A program made the translations under genes and the position numbers. A stretch of DNA of 14,544 nucleotides from JACJVV01 sp047603135 (lineage in GTDB: Archaea; Nanobdellota; Nanobdellia; Woesearchaeales; JACJVV01), in NCBI GenBank assembly GCA_047603135.1, contig JBLKOW010000021.1, positions 1 to 14,544 of the forward strand. The letters run 5' to 3'. The notes below the pieces were generated by a model, which was given only the letters and a program-made list of their open reading frames with translations, searched no databases and was not told where the DNA came from. This document shows, piece by piece, positions 1-8,200 of the stretch (positions within the stretch are counted from its first letter, which is position 1; each line of letters opens with the position of its first letter).

Positions 1-12
1 TCCCATCAAAAC

Positions 13-20
13 CTTTATAA
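13..20 (+). promoter_or_regulatory. TATA box for alaS
   Basis: An AT-rich TTTATAAT element is centred about 27 nt upstream of the alaS ATG at 44. That is the usual archaeal TATA-to-transcription-start distance, so transcription probably starts at or next to the start codon and the mRNA would be leaderless. No Shine-Dalgarno sequence is seen before the ATG, which agrees. A second AT-rich stretch lies at 24-31 but is too close to the ATG. Confidence 0.55.
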
Positions 21-43
21 TTCATTATAAACTTCACCTCTTT

Positions 44-2605
44 ATGGCAATGCTTCCAGATAAACAAGTTAAAAAAATATTCAAAGAAGAGTCTTCTCAA
101 AATCCTGATACATATTATCCTACTACGTACTTAAAAAAAGAGGGGTTTAACCGAAAACAATGCACTTCATGCGGCACTTATTTTTGGACGGTAAACGAAT
201 CCCAAACAGTATGTGGTGATCCTTCATGTTCTGGTGGATTTAAAGTCACCACTGACAATCCAGTAAAAGAAAAATTATCATATATTGACGTATGGAAAAA
301 GATAGTAGAAATGCTTGAGCCTCGAGGATATGTCCCGGTAAAACGGTATCCTGTTGTTGCTCGCTGGAATCCTACAGCAGATTTTGTCATGGCATCTATT
401 GCTGCATTTCAGCCTTATGTCATAACTGGTGAAGTAAGTCCTCCTGCTAAAAAATTAGTTATTCCTCAATTCTCTCTTCGTTTTGGTGACGTTGATAATG
501 TAGGTATTACTGGAAGTCATTTAACTGGTTTTGTTATGATTGGCCAGCACGTATTTGTTGATGAAGGTGAATGGAACCAGGAAGAGTTCTTTAAAGACAT
601 TTATGAATTTTTAACTATTGGTGTTGGTCTTGCAAAAGAAGAAATAACTATTCATGAGGATGCATGGGCTGGTGGAGGTAGTTTTGGTCCCTGTCTTGAA
701 TTCTTTTCTCGTGGTGTTGAACTATTTAATCAAGTATATACTATGTTCGAACAAACTCCCAAAGGAAATCAGCCTCTTAAATTAAAAGTTCTTGATATGG
801 GTCTTGGTATGGAGCGTATTGCATGGTTTAGTCAAGGAACGCCAAATATTTATGAAGCAACATTTCCTCAAGTACTTGCAAAACTTCGTGAAAAAACAAA
901 TGTAGAAATGGATCATAAACTCTATAATCGTTTTTCTCAATACTCTGCATATTTGAATGTTGATGAAGTTGATGATATTGATAAAGCATGGGCTGATGTT
1001 GCGCAGAAGCTCGATCTATCTGTTGAAGAGCTTCGAAGTAAAATTCTTCCTATGGCTGGTTTATACTCTGTTGCAGAGCACGCACGAACACTATTAACGG
1101 CAATTACTGATGGCGGTCTTCCAAGTAATGTTGGCGGAGGATATAATCTGCGTGTAATATTTCGTCGTGCACAATCTTTTATTGATCAGTGTAAATGGGA
1201 TATTGACCTTGCAGATGTTGCGGAGTGGCATGCACATGAATTACGCGACATTTTCCCTGAATTACTCAAAGATATTGCTAATGTACGAAAAATTCTTGAT
1301 GTAGAATATACAAAATATTTGAATGGCAAAGAAAAAGCTCATAATGTCATTAAGCGAATCGTTCAAAAAGAAATAACAACAGAGACTCTTTTAGATTTAT
1401 ATGACTCGCAAGGTATTACTCCTGAAATGATTCGTGAGGAGGCTGAAAAGCTTGGTAAAAAGATAACCATTCCTGACAATTTTTATGTACTTGTTGCAAA
1501 TTTACATGAAAAACGTGAACAAGTTCATGCAACACAGAAGAGTATCGATATTGATGTTCCTGCAAATACTGAAACAAAGGTTCTTTATTTTGATGATTAT
1601 CAAAAAAGTGAATGTTCATCTGAAGTTTTATATGTAGGTGGCGATGCAAATCAATATGTAGTGCTTAATCAAACTGTGTTCTATCCAACATCTGGCGGGC
1701 AAATAAATGATACGGGTAAAATAAATGATTTTGATGTTGTTGATGTTATTAAACAAGGAAAAATAATTATTCATGTTGTGCCAAATCATACACTTAAAGT
1801 AGGGGATACTGTTACCTGTCATATTTCAAAAGATCGTCGTGCTCAATTGACACGTCATCATACTGCAACTCACGTCATTAATGCTGCAGCAAAAAAAGTA
1901 TTAGGTAATCATATTAATCAAATCGGTGCAAAAAAGACTCTTGATAAAGCAACACTTGATGTAACTCACTACGAAAGTATTAGTGATGAACAGCTAAGTG
2001 AAATTGAACGTGTCGCAAACGAGATAATTACCAAGAATATTTCTGTAGAAAAATTCTTTCTTCCACGTGATAAAGCCGAACAAAAATATGGTTTAGCAAT
2101 TTATCAAGGCGGTGCAATTCCAGGCAATGATTTACGAATAGTTGTCATTGGTAATCCAGATAACTCTGCTGAAATTATTGATGTTGAGTGCTGTGCAGGA
2201 ACACATGTTAATAATACAAAAGAAATTGGTCCAGTTAAGGTATTGAAAGCAAATAAAATTAGCGATGGTGTTGTTCGGTTAACGTATGTTGCAGGTGATA
2301 AAGCACATGAGCAGGAGGAATCACATCAAGAAATGCTTAGTGCAGTTGCAAAATTACTTTCATCTAATCCAAATCAAGTTCCTGCGCGCAGTGAAGAGTT
2401 ATTCTCCAGCTGGAAAAAAGTAAAAAAAGCGATGAAGAAAGGAAAGTCAATTCCTGAAAACAGTGGAAAACTTACTGCAACAACTGAATCTGAGGGTGAT
2501 GCACTTACTATTTTGCAAGAAACTTCTAAAATCCTCAATACTCCTATTGAAACGATTCCTAAGACAATTGAAAGATTTATTCGTGAGATAAAGGAGTCCG
2601 GCTAG
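44..2605 (+). CDS. alaS: Alanyl-tRNA synthetase, archaeal type, with shortened C-terminus
   Basis: Charges tRNA-Ala with alanine in the cytosol (class II synthetase) and hydrolyses mischarged Ser/Gly-tRNA-Ala. Visible parts of the 853 residues: an archaeal-type Cys cluster (C40, C43, C57, C62), the catalytic core with class II motif 3 (GLGMER, R258), the family block NVGGGYNLR, and the editing domain with its zinc ligands (H606-x3-H610 in HHTATH and C717-x3-H721 in CCAGTH). Archaeal AlaRS proteins are usually about 900 residues. Here the chain stops about 130 residues after the editing-site Cys/His. It keeps the helical linker (ILNTPIETIPKTIERF) but shows no Gly-rich DHHA1/C-Ala domain. The start ATG at 44 fits the TATA spacing; a second in-frame ATG lies two codons later. 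The membrane-protein gene follows after 2 nt. Identity is secure. Confidence 0.97.
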   Translation: MAMLPDKQVKKIFKEESSQNPDTYYPTTYLKKEGFNRKQCTSCGTYFWTVNESQTVCGDPSCSGGFKVTTDNPVKEKLSYIDVWKKIVEMLEPRGYVPVKRYPVVARWNPTADFVMASIAAFQPYVITGEVSPPAKKLVIPQFSLRFGDVDNVGITGSHLTGFVMIGQHVFVDEGEWNQEEFFKDIYEFLTIGVGLAKEEITIHEDAWAGGGSFGPCLEFFSRGVELFNQVYTMFEQTPKGNQPLKLKVLDMGLGMERIAWFSQGTPNIYEATFPQVLAKLREKTNVEMDHKLYNRFSQYSAYLNVDEVDDIDKAWADVAQKLDLSVEELRSKILPMAGLYSVAEHARTLLTAITDGGLPSNVGGGYNLRVIFRRAQSFIDQCKWDIDLADVAEWHAHELRDIFPELLKDIANVRKILDVEYTKYLNGKEKAHNVIKRIVQKEITTETLLDLYDSQGITPEMIREEAEKLGKKITIPDNFYVLVANLHEKREQVHATQKSIDIDVPANTETKVLYFDDYQKSECSSEVLYVGGDANQYVVLNQTVFYPTSGGQINDTGKINDFDVVDVIKQGKIIIHVVPNHTLKVGDTVTCHISKDRRAQLTRHHTATHVINAAAKKVLGNHINQIGAKKTLDKATLDVTHYESISDEQLSEIERVANEIITKNISVEKFFLPRDKAEQKYGLAIYQGGAIPGNDLRIVVIGNPDNSAEIIDVECCAGTHVNNTKEIGPVKVLKANKISDGVVRLTYVAGDKAHEQEESHQEMLSAVAKLLSSNPNQVPARSEELFSSWKKVKKAMKKGKSIPENSGKLTATTESEGDALTILQETSKILNTPIETIPKTIERFIREIKESG

Positions 2606-2607
2606 CT

Positions 2608-3159
2608 ATGAAGCTCTCCTCAAAGAAATTACATACAGGGTTAAAGCGCCGATTACTTATCTTTGTGGGAATTTGTTGTACTGCGCTCATTGCATTTCTC
2701 TACACTGCTGAAATCATTTCGCTTGTATTCACCTCTCTTCTTTTCATTCTGGGAAGTTTATCGCTTTATTTTAAGAAGATAAGTGGCGACCTTGATATTG
2801 GAATTAGCTTTATACCCTTTTCTACAATATTATTTTTATATGTGCATGGCATCGCATTCGCATTAGTTGCGTGTTTTGCTATGCTTTTAATCTCATCATT
2901 ACTGATGGGTCAATTAAAACCTTATATTCTTGTGAGTATTATATTATTTAGTCTTGTTGCACTCATTGGTCTTTTTTTGCCATTTGACATAATAGTATAT
3001 GGTATAATTCTTGTATGTATATATACTATACTTTTCTTTATTGCATCATTATTTTTAGGATATAATATAGTAAGTACAACAATTTACAGTGCAGGAAGCA
3101 TTATCTTTAATTACATATTATTTTCTTATTTTGCTCCTATAATAATTTTAGTTTTATAA
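2608..3159 (+). CDS. Small polytopic membrane protein, unknown function
   Basis: A 183-residue, very hydrophobic protein that I do not recognise. A short basic N-terminus (K2, K6, K7, K13, R14, R15) precedes six or seven likely membrane helices, at roughly residues 15-33, 36-55, 63-81, 82-100, 106-124, 128-150 and 158-182. The few charged residues sit in short loops near KKISGDLD (56-63) and GQLKP (101-105). There is no soluble domain and no catalytic motif. Its ATG lies 2 nt after the alaS stop, and the SD-like AAGGAG (2591-2596) lies inside the alaS 3' end, so it is probably co-transcribed with alaS. That linkage gives no functional clue. The length and all-helix layout would suit a small transporter or substrate-binding membrane component, but nothing specific supports that. 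Confidence 0.8.
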   Translation: MKLSSKKLHTGLKRRLLIFVGICCTALIAFLYTAEIISLVFTSLLFILGSLSLYFKKISGDLDIGISFIPFSTILFLYVHGIAFALVACFAMLLISSLLMGQLKPYILVSIILFSLVALIGLFLPFDIIVYGIILVCIYTILFFIASLFLGYNIVSTTIYSAGSIIFNYILFSYFAPIIILVL

Positions 3160-3211
3160 AATTAAATTCACCGTCCAAGCTTGACTTTTTACAGACGTGG
3201 ATCAAGTATTA

Positions 3212-3910
3212 TTAAAACAACTTTCTGAGCACATCTGCAGTATAAAGCATAATTGCATGTGTTTGTTCACGAGAAGGAACAAATAATCTTTGTTTTTTAT
3301 GGACTGAAAAGATTCGTACATTATTCACCAAATGAATTTGTTGTGTTAAACCTGGGTCAAGCTTTATTCCTTTTTCATCCATTTTTGCAATTAATTTTCC
3401 TAAACCAATTCCTGGATTTTTATCAAGAATATCAAATCCGGTCACTTTGTAATATTTTGCATGCAAACAAACTTCAATAATTCTCCCGCACAAAATAATA
3501 CAACTTCGATAGCACTCATGTGAAAAACATTTCTGCATCTCTTCAAGGTCTGCTCGAACTTCACTGCGTATTTCATCAGGAATACGGTTGATTTCAAACG
3601 TGCGTTCTTTTTGAACAGAAATCCCTGTTTGTTTTTCAAGGGTGGTAAGTAATTTTTCATTACCTTCAACATTCTTAAAGTCCATATCCTTAACTTCTTT
3701 AGCAAGAACTGAGTCAAGATTAGAATTTTCGACCAATTTTTTAAGAAGAGTAAGGTGCTTTTTATACATGGTAAGAACATATTGCCATTCTGCTGATCGG
3801 TAATCAGTAATACTTGTTCGCTCATCTAAAGAAATCTTTTTCTCTTTAATCTTTTCTATATCTTCCTGAAGTGCGCGAATTGCACTGATAAATTCATTTC
3901 TGTGTGCCAT
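3212..3910 (-). CDS. HEPN / DUF4145-like protein, downstream partner of nre
   Basis: A 232-residue soluble protein. The N-terminal third (about 1-75) is charged and helical, possibly coiled coil. The C-terminal half (about 110-232) resembles DUF4145/HEPN-fold proteins: an IRSEVRADLEEMQ helix, a Cys-rich helix (residues 133-150), a GIGLGKLI turn, then NNVRIFSVH and a last helix. R199-IFSV-H204 fits the R-x4-6-H motif that is catalytic in HEPN ribonucleases. The ATG at 3910 overlaps the nre 3' end by 17 nt, so the two are co-transcribed and probably translationally coupled. HEPN proteins often act in RNA cleavage, toxin-antitoxin or defence systems, but no MNT-type antitoxin partner is next to it. 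The family assignment comes from pattern recognition; the function in DNA repair or stress is inferred. Confidence 0.7.
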   Translation of the reverse strand: MAHRNEFISAIRALQEDIEKIKEKKISLDERTSITDYRSAEWQYVLTMYKKHLTLLKKLVENSNLDSVLAKEVKDMDFKNVEGNEKLLTTLEKQTGISVQKERTFEINRIPDEIRSEVRADLEEMQKCFSHECYRSCIILCGRIIEVCLHAKYYKVTGFDILDKNPGIGLGKLIAKMDEKGIKLDPGLTQQIHLVNNVRIFSVHKKQRLFVPSREQTHAIMLYTADVLRKLF

Positions 3911-5174
3911 TTTTGTGTGTAAACATACCTAATGTCGTTTGATTTTTTATAATGGTATAAAGTATGCTCTTCTTTAAGAACATATCGATAGAAACATTAA
4001 ACTTTCGCTGTGATAAGAATCGAACAAATCCGAGCATTGAGTCACGTGTTTCGAAACGATGCTCTTTATTCTCAAGTGCTTTTCGAACTGCCTCGCGCAC
4101 CACCCATACGCCAAGTGGGCAGTTATATTCTTCTGTAATAAATCTAAATGCTAAACAACCTGCCTGTCTTTGCAGTTTTTTTAGATGCTGGACAATAGGA
4201 AGGCGTGTTGCATAATATCCTCCCACAGTATTTTGAGCATACGCTGTTCTTCCGTGATAACTCTCATAATCAGTAGAATAATTAGGCATAGTATCTATAT
4301 GCTGATTTTTTGGAACATACATCTCAAAGAGTTCATATTGCCATGCGCCAGGAAATAGCAAAATAGCATAATAATTTCCAAGGTACCCTCCAAAATAAAA
4401 AGTGCATTCACTAATATGCTCATAGTCTTTAATATTTTCAAGTTCGTGTTTGCTAAGGGAATCATCAACTGCAGTAATAGACCATCTTGTGGGCACTAAT
4501 GTTCTGTTCTTACCAATACCTAGATTACCCATTGAAAGTAACCTTGTTAAAAAGTGTTCATCATATCCTTTTTGGGAAAGTTCTTGCAGTGCTGTGTTTG
4601 CATGTAGATCAACATCATTTACCCGTTTTTCTATCTGTGTATCGATATGGGCATTTCCTGACTGAACCTTTACCGCGCTTGCCTGAGGTCCAAGCGGTGC
4701 CATGTATGAGTCAAATGACATAGAAAAATGAGGTTTTTTAGTAAGATTAATTTCTAAATCAACTGGCTTTCGGGATTGACTTACTTCTTGGGCAATTGAA
4801 ATAAGTTTTCCAATTTCTCCTTCATTATAATTTTTGATTGAAATTGGCGCAGAAAACTTTGAATTAATTAATGATGAGCGATAATCGATAACCTGCGGGA
4901 TAGAGTAATTATCACGTGACCATGTACGTGGCGCATCATGAAGCCATGTATCTTCTTTTTTTTGTGGAGGCGTTAAAAATCCTATATTAACTTTAGGATA
5001 GCCATAATGCCCAACAAAAACTGATGGTGCATCAGCAGATATATTCTCAGTAAGTTTTGCTGACATTACTTTATACATTGACTGTGATTTAAGGAGCATG
5101 GGACACTGCTCTGCCCCTCCAAATTTACATGGTATTTTGCCTCTGCATAGTACGCAAGATGTTCGATTGGTCAT
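3894..5174 (-). CDS. nreA: Archaeal Nre-family DNA repair protein with PCNA-binding tail
   Basis: A 426-residue member of the archaeal Nre family. NreA of Haloferax is known to act in repair of mitomycin-C damage in a PCNA-dependent way. The N-terminus has a four-Cys zinc-finger-like cluster (C7, C10, C16, C24; CVLCRGKIPCKFGG). Family-typical blocks follow: SFDSYMAPLGPQAS, PTRWSITAVDD, and a C-terminal region FRFITEEYNCPLGVWVVREA. At the very end, Q412-TT-L415-GM-F418 fits the PIP pattern QxxLxxF, though without a second aromatic residue. The ATG at 5174 is 93 nt downstream of the smc stop. A TTTTTAAT element centred about 26 nt upstream suggests its own leaderless promoter. The 3' end overlaps the HEPN-like gene. 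NreA versus NreB cannot be settled by reading; the zinc cluster plus PIP tail favours NreA. Confidence 0.88.
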   Translation of the reverse strand: MTNRTSCVLCRGKIPCKFGGAEQCPMLLKSQSMYKVMSAKLTENISADAPSVFVGHYGYPKVNIGFLTPPQKKEDTWLHDAPRTWSRDNYSIPQVIDYRSSLINSKFSAPISIKNYNEGEIGKLISIAQEVSQSRKPVDLEINLTKKPHFSMSFDSYMAPLGPQASAVKVQSGNAHIDTQIEKRVNDVDLHANTALQELSQKGYDEHFLTRLLSMGNLGIGKNRTLVPTRWSITAVDDSLSKHELENIKDYEHISECTFYFGGYLGNYYAILLFPGAWQYELFEMYVPKNQHIDTMPNYSTDYESYHGRTAYAQNTVGGYYATRLPIVQHLKKLQRQAGCLAFRFITEEYNCPLGVWVVREAVRKALENKEHRFETRDSMLGFVRFLSQRKFNVSIDMFLKKSILYTIIKNQTTLGMFTHKNGTQK

Positions 5175-5196
5175 AGAAATACAAAGTGACTATATC

Positions 5197-5204
5197 ATTA
5201 AAAA
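5197..5204 (-). promoter_or_regulatory. Probable TATA box for nre
   Basis: On the minus strand a TTTTTAAT element is centred about 26 nt before the nre ATG (5174), consistent with a leaderless transcript. It lies in the 93-nt smc-nre intergenic stretch (5175-5267), which is AT-rich throughout and also holds a TTTTTAGTATATAG stretch nearer smc. T-runs there could end smc transcripts, but no hairpin is evident. Confidence 0.4.
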
Positions 5205-5267
5205 ATATTGTTGTTAAGAATAATTGTATTCAAAATTACTATATACTAAAAATTGCTATACTCAACT

Positions 5268-8200
5268 CTACAACTGCAGTGCAGTAACTTTACTCTGTCC
5301 GTGCTCATCCATAGAAACGCCAAACAAGTTTTCACCTTTGCCGATAATGCCATCATTATGGCTAATAACAATATACTGTGCCTTGCTACAATATTTTCTA
5401 ATCAAGTCTGCAAGTCGCTCTGAATTTTTCTTGTCAAGCGCAGCATCAACTTCATCAAGAATATAAAATTCAGCAGGGTCGTGCTCTTGAATCGCAAAAA
5501 TAAAGGCAAGTGCAGTCATTGTTTTCTCTCCGCCAGAAAGGGATTTAATATCAAGGAATTTATTTCCAGTAATTTTAACTTTAATTTGCACACCTTCTGC
5601 AAACGGGTCTTCAGGATTTTCAAGTTCCATGTATGCTTTTCCTTTTGTAGAAAGGTCATTAAATATTGCTTGAAAATGCTCATTAATAACATTAAAGTTA
5701 CTCATAAATAGGTCTTTTTTCTTTGAATCAATTTCCTCAATAAGTTTCAACACATCTTCTCGCTCTTTGTCAAGTGTTCCTTTCTTATCAAGTAATGATT
5801 CGTATTCTTTACTAATGCGCTCATACATCTCAAGAGCTTTCATGTTAACATTACCAATTTCTTCCTTCATTTTTTCAAATCGATAAATTTCACGCTTGAG
5901 TGTCTCTTCATCTTTTTCTTTAAGGAGCGGTGCATCTTTATACTGCTCAAATTCTTGTTCAAGTCCTGCAAGTTCTGCAGCAGTTCGTGCGTTATTGAGT
6001 GAGTGTGTGTTAAGTTTTATTTCTAAATCGCGTGACTTTTGCTGTTTACCATTAATCTTAACATCATTTGTATTTATAGAATCACTTAAAGCTCCGCGCT
6101 TATTGAACATTTCTTTAAATTGTGCATAAAATTTCTTTGCATGTGCTTCTTTTTCCTGAAGCTCTTTATTTTTGATACCATTTAATTGCTGTAATTCTTT
6201 TATTTCTGTTTTAAAGTCTTCTCGCTCTTTATCTAGTTGAGTTATGAGTCGCTCAATATTTCCTTTTTCTGTTGAGTACATTGAGCTCATTTGTTGATTC
6301 ATAGATGATAATTCTGATTCAGCTTTAATTGTTTCCTGGGTAATCTCTCCGCGCTTTTCTTCAAACGTGTTTAATTCTGCCATAAGTGTTGGAGAGCGAA
6401 GCTGTGTAATAGTATCACGAAGTTGTTGTCTTTTAATTTTATGCTGTGCTAAATCTCTATTTTGTTTTGATATATCATTTTGCAGGCTTTGCATTTCTTT
6501 ATCGACTTCATTCAGTTCTTTAGAAATCTCTTCTTTATTTTTGATACTACCTTCCATATCTTCTTCGCTAATGTGCAGTGATCGTTCTGCTTTGATTATA
6601 TCGCCTTCAAGTTCTGCTTTAAATGTGCGCAGGCGTAATATCTGGTCTTCAAGTTCTTGTTTGCGTTGTTCATATCCACTAATTTTTCCAGATAATTCCT
6701 GTACTTCTCCTTCCATTTTACGCCTTTTTTTAGAAATATCATCGTCTCGAAAGCCCATTGCTTCTTTTCGTTTACTACGAAAACCGCCCTGCATTGCACC
6801 GCTTACATCACAGTAATCTCCATCAAGTGTGACCATCTTACATTTACCAATGCCAACGCGCCGTGCAACATCTATAGAATCAACGACAACAGTATTACCA
6901 AATACATAGGAAAATACGTTCTTAAATTTAGGATCAAATTCAATTAAATCAGTTGCATATCCCTTAACACCTGGCATTTTAAGGACAGCATTCATCTCTG
7001 GATTACGCTCAGCCCCTCTGATTTTATTTAGTGGTAAAAGGGTTGCTGTGCCAAGTTTATTCGTTTTTAAGTATTTGATACATTCTGCTGCAACTCCATC
7101 ATTTTCTACAACAACACTTTTGATGCGATTTCCTGCAGCAATTTCCAAAGCTGTTGCGTATGCTGATGCTACATTTCCTAGTTCTGCAACAGTATTGTAA
7201 ATCCCTTCTTTACGTGACTTTAATTCTAATATGCGTTTGACGGCAATATCTGCATTGATGCTATGCTGAATTGCATTCTCTTTCATCTGCAATTCACCAA
7301 GCTGATCATTCTTAACCATTAATTCTTTTCGTGCTTGTACTAAATGTGAGGATAATTTGCTATCTTCATTAAGCAAACCATTTAATTCAACAGTTGCGTT
7401 TTTAAAATCAGTTCGTTTCTTCTTAATAGCATCTAATTCATTTTTGTGTTCTTTTTCAACACTTTTTACCTTCGCAATGCGCTCATCGATAGTATTAATC
7501 TGAAATTCAAGATTATCTTTTTTACGAATAAGTTCCTGTTGATGCTCACGCTTTTTTTGCATCTCTTGCTGTAATTGTTCAACTATTTTATCTACTTCAT
7601 CTATCTCTTTATCGATATTTCCTGCCTGATCTAAGTTATGTTTTTTTCTAAATTCTGCAATCTTTGTATCAACAACTTCTTTATCTTTCTTTAACTGCAC
7701 TATTCTTTTCTCAAGTTCTTTTTGTTGAGTTCCTAAATCGCTTGTTTTTCCTTTAATCTCTTGCAGTGAGGAAAACAGATCTTTTTCTCGCCGGTCAATT
7801 TTAACTAACTCAGATTCAAGATGGCTTATTCTAGAAGTATTTTTAGTAATATCTATTTTTAGTGATTCAACTTGTCTATTAATTTCAACTTGCTCCTTTT
7901 CTCCCTTCTCTTCAATTTCTTTATTGATATCTTGTATTGTTTTCTTTTTATCTTCATTATCTTTTTTAAGTGATGCAATATCCTCTTCATACTTTGCAAT
8001 CTGTTTTTTCAGATCTTCAATTTGAGTACCCATATCTCCATGTTCTTTCTTTTTGCGTGTTATCTGCAGGTTAAGGAGTGTTGCTTTATTGCTATTAACT
8101 TTCTCAGACATTTCTTTATATTTAAGTGCCTGATCTCTATCTTTTTTAAGTTCTTTAAGATATGTTTTACGCTCTGCAAGAACGATATCAGCTTCTCGAA

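Noticed and set aside
2560..2700. Frameshift at the alaS 3' end that might hide a DHHA1 domain
   Set aside because: The following frames give a continuous membrane protein and no Gly-rich DHHA1-like sequence, so the short end looks genuine.
3180..3206. CTTGA...TCAAG inverted repeat between the convergent genes, considered as a terminator
   Set aside because: The stem is only 5 bp with a 17-base loop and no T-run after it on either strand.
6367..6816. 149-codon open frame on the plus strand
   Set aside because: It lies antisense to the SMC coiled coil. The Ser/Leu-rich translation is what antisense of Glu/Lys/Arg-rich codons yields.
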